Part shown: in pieces, positions 40,021 to 49,825 of the stretch
Layout of the letters: each line of letters starts with the position of its first letter
Numbering within the stretch: the first letter of the stretch is position 1
NCBI GenBank assembly: GCA_945897805.1
Contig: CAMDFX010000002.1
Span: 124,001-188,000, forward strand
Source of the DNA: Chryseobacterium gleum
Lineage (GTDB): Bacteria; Bacteroidota; Bacteroidia; Flavobacteriales_D; Crocinitomicaceae
DNA length: 64,000 bases
Direction: 5' to 3'
Made by a program: the position numbers and the translations under genes
Notes under the pieces: generated by a model
Seen by the model: the letters and a program-made list of their open reading frames with translations, nothing else
What the model was told of the DNA's origin: nothing
The model's database searches: none

Positions 40021-41358
40021 TTAAGGAAATTTGACGCCCCTGTATTTTGTAGCATCAACCTGGGGAATTGTTGAGCCAAATGTTTGATTAATCGCTTTGA
40101 TAAAAACATTAGAAACCATGGCGTTTCCAATCGGATTTAAGTGAATTCCATCCAAAGAAAAAGTTCCGCCTGAAACGAAATTTGCATTCAAAGCAATGCC
40201 GTTGAAAACAACACCTGTTTTAACAGATTTCAATAAAGTATTGACATCAGCCAAAGCCAAACCATAAGTTGAAGCAACTTGACTGATTACCGCATTGTAT
40301 GAATTTATTGCGGCTTTGATGTTCGCAACTTCTTCCAAAGTCAAGATATACTTTTCAGGAATGGGAATCAATGAACCCATTTTGTTGCATTTTACTGAAT
40401 CCAATGGAATACTCAATAAAATATATTCGCCTGCTTTAATCTGACGAGCACCCAATGGCAATGAATTGTCTTGAATAACAAAAGCATTGTTTCCTTCTGC
40501 GAATGACATTCCTTGCTGACCCAAGGCATTGCTTAATAACTGCGCTGTTGCAGCGTCCAATTTCAACCCATTGTAAGGAATTGTGTTGAAAAATGGATAC
40601 AAAGTAACATCAGGAACATTTCCAATTACTCCTTTTGCGCCATTTGTTGTCAAAGTAGTAACTGCTGTGGTGATACTTCCGTCAAAACCAACCCCAACAG
40701 CGCCATTTACAGGAGTTATTGTTGTTGATCCACCTCCGTTTAAAGCATAATTTAAGATGTCTTGCTCACCAGTATAAAGTGAGAAAAATGTCGGATTTGC
40801 AGCCATCGCATCAGAAAGCACTGAAGATGTTGTTGGATTAGAAGCAATTCTTGCAAAAAATGAACTGTAATTTCCTGTGCCATTTGCTGGATTGCCAAAA
40901 CCGGGCAAAAACATTTCGGTTGCAGTCATTCCGGGAACGCCCATGTTATTGAAAGGCGAAGTGTAGATGTTTGTTCCTAAAGCATCAACATCACCTCCAA
41001 ATGCACTGAAAGGAATTGGTGAAAGTGAAGTTGTTCCTGTACAATCTGTTTTATATCCTAAAATTGATTTTGATTTTCCAGTAAATCCAATTCCAACGGA
41101 TGAACTTGACAACAGAGGTTGCAAGAAACTTCCGCCGCCAACCAATTGAAATTGGCTAGCTAAAATGTTTCCAATTGAATTTTCTTGACCTTCGGCATAC
41201 AAAGCGCCATCAGCAAAACCGGCTGTGGTAGAACCTCCAACAGAAACAAATCTGGTTGGGTCCATATTGCCTTTTTCAGGTGTATTTGCGTCCAACTTTG
41301 GTTTGCAACTCGTGAAAGCAAGCGCTGTCGATATAACTAAAGCAAATTTTAATTTCAT
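40021..41358 (-). CDS. SGNH/GDSL-hydrolase-like lipoprotein
   Basis: Lipobox AFTSCKPKLD; FVSVGGSTTAGFADG (block I-like), NNMGVPGMTA, LDGIHLNPIGNAMV (Asp-His block V). Confidence 0.85.
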   Translation of the reverse strand: MKLKFALVISTALAFTSCKPKLDANTPEKGNMDPTRFVSVGGSTTAGFADGALYAEGQENSIGNILASQFQLVGGGSFLQPLLSSSSVGIGFTGKSKSILGYKTDCTGTTSLSPIPFSAFGGDVDALGTNIYTSPFNNMGVPGMTATEMFLPGFGNPANGTGNYSSFFARIASNPTTSSVLSDAMAANPTFFSLYTGEQDILNYALNGGGSTTITPVNGAVGVGFDGSITTAVTTLTTNGAKGVIGNVPDVTLYPFFNTIPYNGLKLDAATAQLLSNALGQQGMSFAEGNNAFVIQDNSLPLGARQIKAGEYILLSIPLDSVKCNKMGSLIPIPEKYILTLEEVANIKAAINSYNAVISQVASTYGLALADVNTLLKSVKTGVVFNGIALNANFVSGGTFSLDGIHLNPIGNAMVSNVFIKAINQTFGSTIPQVDATKYRGVKFP

Positions 41359-41369
41359 CTTGCTAATTA

Positions 41370-42590
41370 TTAAAATTTATAATTAAAACCAATTCCCGGA
41401 GCGCAAACATTTGTTTTAAATGTTCCGTCCAAATTCGTTTCTAAGTTTTTGTCTTTTCTCAGTAACGAAACAAACAAAAAAGAAGCGTCTAAAGAGATAT
41501 GCTCGCCCAATTTATAACTCACACCGGCAGTATAACTGATTCTATTTGCATCGGGCGTTTCCGGTGTCACATATCCATCTTTTACAGGGGTTGTATTGAA
41601 CGAAATTCCTAGCATCGCAGTAAAATCTTCCGTCACCACATATTTTCCACCCAATCTAAAAGCGCAGGTATTTTTGTAGCTTCTTGCTGATTTTGTATCC
41701 AACAAAGAAGTCGTATTTGTTTCATAATCAAAAGCCAATGTGTCATAAGCTTTCCAGCCAGCATAATTGAAATCAAAAGCCATGTTGAATTTATCAGAGA
41801 ACTTATACGCAACGCCAAAAGAAGCGATTTGCGGCAAAGGCAAAGCTGCCGTAAATTTACCATTTGGAAAATTCGCTGCCAATGCGCTTGGAACGGTAAA
41901 AGTTGCTTCGCCATCGTCCACTTTCATATCCACTTGTGAGCGGTAAGTCAAGCCAAAAGACAATTTATCCGTTGGTTGAAAATAAATACCAGCATTGTAA
42001 CCAAATCCAGCAGCAGAACCAGCCAATTCAGCATGACCGTAATTGCCATCATTTCCTAAAACTGGAATGTCTTTTTGCAAGTTCACGCTCCCTGTTGAGT
42101 AAACGAATCCTGCGCCAATTCCGATTTTATCTGTGATTTTGTAACTTACAGTCGGTTGCACAAAAATAGCTTTCAATTCCAATCTTGTCAATGCAAAACG
42201 ACCTGTCCAACCGTCTTCCCATTGCACTGTGCTACCAAAAGGTGTATAAACAGCCAAGCCTAATTTTAATTTTTCCACTTTTTTGAAACCAAAAGCAGCG
42301 TACAAACTGAAAGGCGTTCCCATGGGAGAATTGGTTCTTGCAGCAGCATTTGTGTTTGCATCCACGTATTTTCCACGGGCGAAAATGGGTGTGAAGCCCG
42401 CGTTGACTTCACTTTTTTTCAAAAAACTTGCACCTCCCGGATTGTAAAACAAAATAGCTGCATCTTGCACCAAAGCAGTTCCTGCGCTACCCATGGCTTG
42501 TTGTTTTTGTCCTTGCAAATTTACCTGAAAGCCTTGGCTTCGGAGCATCGCGGGAACTAAAAACAACAATAAAAGGATTCTTTTTTCCAT
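41370..42590 (-). CDS. OmpP1/FadL-family outer membrane transporter
   Basis: Signal peptide, GFQVNLQGQKQQAMGSAGTALVQDAAILFYNPGG, amphipathic beta-strand pattern, C-terminal GFNYKF. Confidence 0.92.
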   Translation of the reverse strand: MEKRILLLLFLVPAMLRSQGFQVNLQGQKQQAMGSAGTALVQDAAILFYNPGGASFLKKSEVNAGFTPIFARGKYVDANTNAAARTNSPMGTPFSLYAAFGFKKVEKLKLGLAVYTPFGSTVQWEDGWTGRFALTRLELKAIFVQPTVSYKITDKIGIGAGFVYSTGSVNLQKDIPVLGNDGNYGHAELAGSAAGFGYNAGIYFQPTDKLSFGLTYRSQVDMKVDDGEATFTVPSALAANFPNGKFTAALPLPQIASFGVAYKFSDKFNMAFDFNYAGWKAYDTLAFDYETNTTSLLDTKSARSYKNTCAFRLGGKYVVTEDFTAMLGISFNTTPVKDGYVTPETPDANRISYTAGVSYKLGEHISLDASFLFVSLLRKDKNLETNLDGTFKTNVCAPGIGFNYKF

Positions 42591-42743
42591 CGTTTACATT
42601 TTCAATTATTAGACTAAAAAAATAGTTTTAGCATCTCAAAAAATGTTATGCTAGCATAAAGCTAATTTTTTTTTCTTAATAAATTCTTAATGTTGGGAAA
42701 AAAGGCGGAAATAGCTTTTAAAAATCTCTCTAGAATTGAATTG

Positions 42744-44060
42744 CTACAAATCTTTACTTAAACTTTCATCCTTTCTCACGCGCCAAATCACAGCGTCTAG
42801 ATAATAGTGATGCAAGACCAACGAAAGAAACAAAAATGAAACAATATTTTTTAAAATAAAAGCATCTGGTTCTGTGAAAAGATTCATCATTGTCCCGGTT
42901 CTTCCCAATTCAAAAACAAATGAAAAAAGTACAGAAACAATGAAAAATAAAATGACTTTCTGACTCAAAATAGTTGCCAAACCATGATTTTTGGTTGAAC
43001 TGGAATAATGCTTTTTATTGAAAAGACCGACAAAAGTCAAATATTGGATATTGTGCGGAATAGTTATTCCGATGATTATCAATCCTGTATTTTCAATTGG
43101 CAAAGCCAAGACACCCCAATACAAAATCAAAGCGCTCAAGAGCATCGCCCATTTTCTGACGTTCAACTTTCCAAATTTGAACGCTTTTTGTAAAGTCAAA
43201 ATCAAAGAAAATACAAAAAGTACCGCTAAAGCAATCAAGATCATACACAATACTTTATCAGAACCATTGACCAAAATCAATTTGATCAAAATAAATATTC
43301 CGATGAAATAATAACCTAAATTTCTGCTTACAAATTTGTATTGCGGCCTTGCGTTGATTGCAAACCCAATGACTAAGAAAAACAAGCCCAACACCAACAT
43401 GTATGCGCTAATTTTACCCCAAAATTCCAACACATAAGCCAATTCATTTGAGTTTGGAGTAAATGCCGAAATTTCATCATTGAACCAGATCGTTTTTGTT
43501 TTTGCCAAATAGGTTAACGGAATAAAAGATCCACTCAACAACAATAATTTTTCCCAGCGGTCAGAACCATCTTCAGGTTCGTTGAATTTCTTTTTATAAA
43601 TGGCGATAAAACCCCAGTTTTGTTTCACCAAATGATAAAATCCCAAAATCAAAGTGACGCGCCGGGCAAAAGACAAAACAATTTGTCCATTGTAAGCCAT
43701 CACTTCTCCTTGAATGAGGATAAAATAGGAAATCAAAGGAATTAAAACGATTGCTGCTGTACTTCCCAACAACCAACTTTTGTGGGCTTTGAAATATTCT
43801 TTATCCAAAAAAGTTCGGGTGTAAGTCGGGAAAAAATGGCGTACATCAAAAAGCAACGAGAATAATATCAGCGTAATCAGAAAAGCTGTTGTTTCGTCTA
43901 ATTTTATGAGGTTAGCCAACACAAAATAAAACCCAATCATCAAGAAACCAGAAACGGTGCTTAAAATGATATACATCCAGTCTTGTCTTGCGCTTTTAAG
44001 GATATTTTCCATTGATAATAGAATTGCTATTGACAGTATAAATGTAAATAAAACTTGCAA
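42744..44060 (-). CDS. Hypothetical polytopic membrane protein
   Basis: 438 aa with about 12 hydrophobic segments; no family recognised with confidence. Confidence 0.75.
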   Translation of the reverse strand: MQVLFTFILSIAILLSMENILKSARQDWMYIILSTVSGFLMIGFYFVLANLIKLDETTAFLITLILFSLLFDVRHFFPTYTRTFLDKEYFKAHKSWLLGSTAAIVLIPLISYFILIQGEVMAYNGQIVLSFARRVTLILGFYHLVKQNWGFIAIYKKKFNEPEDGSDRWEKLLLLSGSFIPLTYLAKTKTIWFNDEISAFTPNSNELAYVLEFWGKISAYMLVLGLFFLVIGFAINARPQYKFVSRNLGYYFIGIFILIKLILVNGSDKVLCMILIALAVLFVFSLILTLQKAFKFGKLNVRKWAMLLSALILYWGVLALPIENTGLIIIGITIPHNIQYLTFVGLFNKKHYSSSTKNHGLATILSQKVILFFIVSVLFSFVFELGRTGTMMNLFTEPDAFILKNIVSFLFLSLVLHHYYLDAVIWRVRKDESLSKDL

Positions 44061-44263
44061 TGATTGGCAATTATTGAGATTTTGTATCTGGGTTCAACCA
44101 CAAGTGCAAGGGATTTCAACCCCATAATGACCAAATTAATCTATTTGTTTTCAGACTATTAAAGCCTTTTAAAAAGAATATTTCCGAAAAATAGCATTGA
44201 AATCAAAAAAGCCACAAATGAAAAAAATCAGTATAAATTGCGCCCAAACAAATGCAATTTGAC

Positions 44264-44293
44264 TTGTCGCTCTAATTGGTTTGTTTATCTTTG
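44264..44293 (+). promoter_or_regulatory. Bacteroidota sigma-type promoter of kynU: TTG-N19-TATCTTTG
   Basis: TTG at 44264-44266, 19-nt spacer, TATCTTTG at 44286-44293; about 20 nt upstream of the ATG at 44314. Confidence 0.75.
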
Positions 44294-44313
44294 ATGCATC
44301 TAAAAAAGAGTAC

Positions 44314-45597
44314 ATGCTTTTCGAAAATTCATTGTCATTTGCCCAAAAAATGGATGCGCAAGATCCATTGAGAGATTACAGAAATCGTTTTCACTTGCCT
44401 TCGTTTCATCCTGATGGAGTGCGCTATTTTACTGGGAATTCCTTGGGTTTACAACCAAAATCAACCGCAAGTTATATCCAACAAGAATTAGATGCTTGGG
44501 CAAAATGGGGCGTTGAAGGTCATTTTTTAGCGGAAAGACCTTGGTATTCTTACCACGAACAATTGACTGAAAAAGCAGCGAAAATTGTGGGTGCAACCAA
44601 CAAAGAAGTAGTTATTACGCATTCATTGACAACCAATTTACACTTGTTGATGGTTTCATTTTACCAACCAACAGGCAAAAGAAATAAAATCATTTGTGAA
44701 GCGAAAGCATTTCCAAGCGATCAATATGCCTTGGAATCTCAAGTCAAATTCCACGGATTAGATCCTGATTCGCATATCGTTGAAATCTCGCCACGCGAAG
44801 GACAACATTTGATTGAGGAAGCCGATATCTTGGCAAAAATCGCTGAAGTTGGCAATGAATTGGCTTTGGTGATGTTTGGCACTGTGAACTATTATTCCGG
44901 ACAATTGTTTGACATGAAGAAAATCACCGAAGCAGCGCATGCAGTTGGCGCCATTGCAGGATTTGATTTGGCGCACGCAGCAGGAAATGTCGACATGAAA
45001 TTACACGAATGGAATGTCGATTTTGCCGCTTGGTGTACTTACAAATATTTGAATTCATCTCCTGGCGGAGTTTCTGGAATGTTTGTGCACGAAAAACACG
45101 CCAATCGTCCAGAATTGCCGCGCTTTGCAGGTTGGTGGGGACATGACAAGGAAACACGTTTTCAAATGCAGAAAGGTTTTCACCCGATGGAAGGCGCTGA
45201 AGGTTGGCAATTGAGTAATGCGCCCATTTTGGGAATGGCAGCACATTTGGCTTCGTTGGATTTATTTGATGAAATTGGCATGCAGGCTTTGAGTCAAAAA
45301 AGAGATTTATTGACCGGTTTTTTAGAGTTTGTGATTGATACGATTTCTGAAAAACACAAAGAAAAATGCACGTTTGAAATTATTACTCCAAGAAATCAAG
45401 CGCAAAGAGGCGCTCAAATTTCCATGTTGGTGCATGGTGAGGCGAAAAAATTGTTCAACCAATTGACAGAAGATGGCGTAATTGCAGACTGGCGAGAACC
45501 CAATGTAATACGCTTAGCACCAGTACCAATGTACAACTCTTTCGAGGACGTTTTTGTATTCGGAGAAATATTGGAAAGCGCTATTTTGTCGGTTTGA
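44314..45597 (+). CDS. kynU: Kynureninase
   Basis: [69 protein letters not shown] (PLP Lys). Start moved from the TTG at 44281, which lies in the promoter. Confidence 0.96.
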   Translation: MLFENSLSFAQKMDAQDPLRDYRNRFHLPSFHPDGVRYFTGNSLGLQPKSTASYIQQELDAWAKWGVEGHFLAERPWYSYHEQLTEKAAKIVGATNKEVVITHSLTTNLHLLMVSFYQPTGKRNKIICEAKAFPSDQYALESQVKFHGLDPDSHIVEISPREGQHLIEEADILAKIAEVGNELALVMFGTVNYYSGQLFDMKKITEAAHAVGAIAGFDLAHAAGNVDMKLHEWNVDFAAWCTYKYLNSSPGGVSGMFVHEKHANRPELPRFAGWWGHDKETRFQMQKGFHPMEGAEGWQLSNAPILGMAAHLASLDLFDEIGMQALSQKRDLLTGFLEFVIDTISEKHKEKCTFEIITPRNQAQRGAQISMLVHGEAKKLFNQLTEDGVIADWREPNVIRLAPVPMYNSFEDVFVFGEILESAILSV

Positions 45598-45630
45598 GAA
45601 TAAAAATTGATACATCGAAAAAATAGAAAT

Positions 45631-46971
45631 ATGAAAAAAGTAGGAATTGTAGGAGCAGGTTTAGTTGGAAGTTTACAAGCAATTTTGATGGCCCAAAAAG
45701 GCTACCAAGTATCTGTATTTGAGCGCCGACCAGATTTGAGAAAAGCGAAACTCATCGCAGGAAGATCAATCAACTTGGCACTTTCAGACCGCGGATGGAA
45801 AGCGCTAGAATTGGCTGGAATTGCTGAAGATATTCGCGCTATTTCGATTCCGATGTACAAACGTTGCATGCACGCTTTAGACGGAACGCTGACCTATCAA
45901 CCTTACGGAAAAGAAGACCAAGCGATTTATTCAGTTTCTCGTGGTGGATTGAATCAAAAATTGATGAATTTAGCAGACAATTATCCAAATATTGAGTACA
46001 ACTTCAATCGCCAATGCAACGATATTGAGCTAAAAACAAATACGTTAACTTTCAGCAATAGCGAAACGAATGAAAAAGAAGATCACGCTTTTGATAAAGT
46101 TTTTGCCACTGACGGCGCTTTTTCGGCAGTTCGAATGCGCATGCAAAAAAACACGATTTTCGATTATTCTCAGAAATACTTAGATCACGGTTACAAAGAA
46201 TTGGTGATTCCAGCCAATGCAGATGGAACGCATCAATTAGATAAAAACTGCTTGCACATTTGGCCACGTGGAGAATTTATGATGATTGCTTTAGGCAATT
46301 TGGACGGAAGTTTTACTTGTACATTATTTTTCCCGATGCAAGGAGAAACTTCATTTGATACTTTGAAAACGAAAGAACAAGTTGCAGATTTCTTCAATTT
46401 GATGTTCGATGATGCCGTTTCGATGATGCCCACTTTGATTGAAGATTATTTCGCAAATGCAACTTCATCGCTCATCATGGTGCGTTGTGATCCATGGAAC
46501 TACGGCGATGATGTCGTATTGTTAGGGGATTCTGCCCATGCAATTGTACCTTTCTACGGACAAGGAATGAATTGCGGATTTGAAGATTGTACCGTTTTCC
46601 ATGAAATGCACGAAGAAGCAAAAGGCAATTGGGACGGACTTTTGGGAAGATTTTCAGACCAACGCGTTCCAGACGCAAATGCGATTTTAGACTTAGCTCT
46701 GTTTAATTACATAGAAATGCGTGATTTGACGGCGGACCCAAATTTCTTGTTGAGAAAGAAAATTGAAGCAAAATTTAGTAATTTGTACCCAAATAAATGG
46801 TTGCCGTTGTATTCGCAAGTCACTTTTAGTCACATCAGATACAGTGAGGCGCTGGCAGACGGTAAAAAACAAGACCAAATCATGGCAAAACTCATGGAAA
46901 TGGAAAACATCCACGAAAGATGGGACGCGCCTGAAGTAATGGAAAAATTAAACGAATTAGTTGACCAATGA
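45631..46971 (+). CDS. kmo: Kynurenine 3-monooxygenase
   Basis: VGIVGAGLVGSLQAILMAQKGYQVSVFERRPDLR, GRSINLALSDRGWKAL, LLGDSAHAIVPFYGQGMNCGFEDC. Start at MKKVGIVGAG. Confidence 0.96.
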   Translation: MKKVGIVGAGLVGSLQAILMAQKGYQVSVFERRPDLRKAKLIAGRSINLALSDRGWKALELAGIAEDIRAISIPMYKRCMHALDGTLTYQPYGKEDQAIYSVSRGGLNQKLMNLADNYPNIEYNFNRQCNDIELKTNTLTFSNSETNEKEDHAFDKVFATDGAFSAVRMRMQKNTIFDYSQKYLDHGYKELVIPANADGTHQLDKNCLHIWPRGEFMMIALGNLDGSFTCTLFFPMQGETSFDTLKTKEQVADFFNLMFDDAVSMMPTLIEDYFANATSSLIMVRCDPWNYGDDVVLLGDSAHAIVPFYGQGMNCGFEDCTVFHEMHEEAKGNWDGLLGRFSDQRVPDANAILDLALFNYIEMRDLTADPNFLLRKKIEAKFSNLYPNKWLPLYSQVTFSHIRYSEALADGKKQDQIMAKLMEMENIHERWDAPEVMEKLNELVDQ

Positions 46972-47858
46972 AAATTATTTTGCTCACTTTGATAAGCTTG
47001 TTGACTGTCTCAACTTTAGACGCTCAAAAACTCTATAAACCAAAAAAGAAACGCAAAGACTTTTTTGGAAAAGTTGAAAGTCCAAACGACGGAAAAGTTC
47101 GTCCAATCGGACTTCAAGTGCAAGTTGGGCCAACATATACTTTCACGAGAAAAGTAAATGAAACATTTAAAAGTGAGCTAGATTCGGTAAATCGTTACAA
47201 TGAATATACCCATGACCCCAGCGGAAAAGTTGGATTTTTCGCAGAAGTTGGATTGGTGCATTTCAACATGAAAGATCCAAAATTCAAATTTGGTCGTTTT
47301 GTGGATTACATTGATTGGGGTATTGGTTTTAAATTGATTAAAGGAAGAGAACTAACAACGGTATCTCAATTTAATGCATCTGGAAATTTACTTTTCACCA
47401 ATACAGGCGAAGGAAATTTCAGCAAGGGCTATGTTTACGCTCGTTTTGCTGCACACAAATTGCAATATTTGAACAAAACCAAAAACATTTTCCTCGACCA
47501 TTCTTTGGGATTTAATGGAGATTACAGCATGCTGGAAAAATCAACTTACAATGGCACTAAGTTTGGAGCACAAACATTTTCACCAGATTTTAGGGCGCAA
47601 TTGCATTATGATCTTGGATTCGGCATTCGATTGAAAAAAGGGAGATATTTGATTCCTGGTGTTCAGTTGCCCGTTTTGGGCATTCAAGAATGGAACAATG
47701 GGAGCGCCAAATTGCAGTGGTTTTCGAGCAAATATTATCCTGTGATGTTTCACCTTAAATACATCCATCTTTTTCCAGCCAAAAAATCAAAGCACGCTTG
47801 TTTTGAAGGAAGTTCGGAAGATAGAAAACGGAATGAGGAGTATTTGCAGAATCGTTGA
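46968..47858 (+). CDS. Hypothetical secreted, probable outer-membrane beta-barrel protein
   Basis: Signal peptide; alternating beta-strand pattern; ATGA overlap with kmo stop. Confidence 0.75.
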   Translation: MKIILLTLISLLTVSTLDAQKLYKPKKKRKDFFGKVESPNDGKVRPIGLQVQVGPTYTFTRKVNETFKSELDSVNRYNEYTHDPSGKVGFFAEVGLVHFNMKDPKFKFGRFVDYIDWGIGFKLIKGRELTTVSQFNASGNLLFTNTGEGNFSKGYVYARFAAHKLQYLNKTKNIFLDHSLGFNGDYSMLEKSTYNGTKFGAQTFSPDFRAQLHYDLGFGIRLKKGRYLIPGVQLPVLGIQEWNNGSAKLQWFSSKYYPVMFHLKYIHLFPAKKSKHACFEGSSEDRKRNEEYLQNR

Positions 47859-47960
47859 TTCGAGCCCGCCTTTTAGTTAAAATTCGCCAAATAACATTTC
47901 GCTCACAATTTAATTTAGTTTAACAAGTTATCTTGGTAGAAACATTTAAAGCGAAAAGTC

Positions 47961-48146
47961 ATGGTAGAATTGAGTAAAAAAATCTTAATGAAAGTGAGTT
48001 TTGACGCACAACTATTTCAAAAAGAATTGGCCAAAGCATTGCAATGGATCAATGACCAAGAAGAAATCAAGTTATTGAGAGAATGGTGTCAGCAGGAATT
48101 TGGAAAGAAATATCCACTGATTTTGCAAAAAGCATTTATTTCCTAA
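47961..48146 (+). CDS. Small conserved-looking protein (61 aa)
   Basis: MVELSKKILMKVSFDAQLFQKELAKALQWINDQEEIKLLREWCQQEFGKKYPLILQKAFIS; in a gap between two same-strand genes, not antisense to anything. Confidence 0.6.
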   Translation: MVELSKKILMKVSFDAQLFQKELAKALQWINDQEEIKLLREWCQQEFGKKYPLILQKAFIS

Positions 48147-48173
48147 GTATCAGAAAAAATGTAATTTTACCGC

Positions 48174-49079
48174 ATGAATTCTGAAATTTCGCCCCTGCAA
48201 AAAGGTGATCTAATCGCCATTGTTGCTCCTGCAAAAGCAATTGAAGCACAATTGGTGTTGGACGCAAAACTGTTTTTTGAAACACACGGTTATCGTGTCG
48301 TTTTGGGCGAACATTGTTTGGGAACACACGATTATTTTTCAGGCAGTGACGCACAACGTACAAGTGATTTTCAAAAAGCAATAGACAATCCCGAAATCAA
48401 AGCAATTATTTGCGCAAGAGGTGGCTATGGCTGCATTCGGATTTTAGACCGTATTAATTGGGCTGGCATGTTGCGCGACCCAAAATGGATTGTTGGATTT
48501 TCAGATGCAACCGTTTTTCACCAACGCATGCAAAAATTCGAACTGAAAAGCATTCACGCTACGATGCCACTAAATTTTGCTGAAAACACAGAAATTGCAA
48601 TGGATTCAATGCTAGCGGCGTTGCAAGGAAAACAAAAAGAAATTCAAATTCTATCGCACCAATATAACAAACGCGGAAATGCAGTTGGTAAATTAATTGG
48701 TGGAAATTTTTCGATTTTGTTCAGCATGTTAGGCACTGATGATCAACCAGAATATGCCGATACGATTCTATTTATCGAAGATTTATCAGAACAATTGTAT
48801 CACCTAGACCGCATGTTTTACGCCTTTGCAAAAGCAGGTATTCTCAATAGAATCAACGGTTTAATTGTGGGTGGAATGACCAATATGAAAGACACAGGCA
48901 CAACCATTGGCATGAGTTTACAACAAATTATCTTGTCACATTTTGAGTACAGAAAAATTCCTATTGTCTTTGATTTTCCAGCTGGACACATTGCAGATAA
49001 CCGCGCGTTAATTTTTGGTACAAAAGTTGAATTAAGGGTAGACGAATTAGCCGTTAATTTGAGTACTTTTGTTTCATAA
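48174..49079 (+). CDS. LD-carboxypeptidase (peptidase S66 family)
   Basis: LQKGDLIAIVAPAKA, AIICARGGYGCIRILDRI, VGFSDATVFH, LIGGNFSILFSMLGT, ILFIEDLSEQLYHLDRMF. Confidence 0.95.
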   Translation: MNSEISPLQKGDLIAIVAPAKAIEAQLVLDAKLFFETHGYRVVLGEHCLGTHDYFSGSDAQRTSDFQKAIDNPEIKAIICARGGYGCIRILDRINWAGMLRDPKWIVGFSDATVFHQRMQKFELKSIHATMPLNFAENTEIAMDSMLAALQGKQKEIQILSHQYNKRGNAVGKLIGGNFSILFSMLGTDDQPEYADTILFIEDLSEQLYHLDRMFYAFAKAGILNRINGLIVGGMTNMKDTGTTIGMSLQQIILSHFEYRKIPIVFDFPAGHIADNRALIFGTKVELRVDELAVNLSTFVS

Positions 49080-49088
49080 TTCCATTTT

Positions 49089-49763
49089 TTGATGAAAATA
49101 TTAATCACCATTTTGGTCATTTTCAGTTTGGGTTCTTGCGTTGAAATCATTGATGATTTAAGCATAAAAAGCGACGGATCCGGAACTTTCAAATATACCA
49201 TTAACCTGAGTTCAAGCAAAGTAAAAATCAATTCGATTTTGGCTCTGGACAGTTTAGATGGCAAAAAAGTACCTTCAATTGCTGAAATTCAGGAAAAAGT
49301 GAAAATTTACCAAGATAAGCTTGAGAGAAAAGAAGGTATTTCTAATGTAAAAGTGGATGCAAATTATACTGAGTTCATCTTTAAATTTCAATGTGATTTC
49401 ACCAATATTCAAATTCTTCAAAAATCAATCAAAGAAATTATTCGTGAAGAAAATGCGGATTGGGTCAACAAAGATTCTGACCACAATTGGTTGGTTTGGG
49501 ATGGAAATAAATTGACGCGAACGATTCCTAAACTTCCTGCCTCGGCGCAAGAAAAGATCAAGAAAGAAGACACCGAAGCCTTACAAAAAGGAAGTTACAT
49601 TTCAATCACCCGCTTTGACCGACCAATAGAAAAATTTGAAAATACGCAAGCGCAAATGTCTGCAAATAAAATGGCTGTAATGATTAAAACCAATCCATAT
49701 TCTTTGAGTCAAAACACTGAATTATTAGAAAATACCATTTACCTTAGCGGAATAAAAAAATAA
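49089..49763 (+). CDS. Hypothetical lipoprotein
   Basis: MKILITILVIFSLGSCVEIIDDLSIKSDGSGTFKYTINLS; lipobox, no recognised domain. Confidence 0.8.
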   Translation: MMKILITILVIFSLGSCVEIIDDLSIKSDGSGTFKYTINLSSSKVKINSILALDSLDGKKVPSIAEIQEKVKIYQDKLERKEGISNVKVDANYTEFIFKFQCDFTNIQILQKSIKEIIREENADWVNKDSDHNWLVWDGNKLTRTIPKLPASAQEKIKKEDTEALQKGSYISITRFDRPIEKFENTQAQMSANKMAVMIKTNPYSLSQNTELLENTIYLSGIKK

Positions 49764-49825
49764 GTTAATTTTTCGGTAATTTCGAAAGGATGCCGTACAT
49801 TGTGAAAAAGTTGTTTTTACCGAAT

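Noticed and set aside
44924-45246. 106-aa and 63-aa minus-strand ORFs
   Set aside because: Antisense to the PLP-binding region of kynU.
48818-49264. 148-aa minus-strand ORF spanning two genes
   Set aside because: Antisense to the LD-carboxypeptidase and the following lipoprotein gene; no domain evidence.
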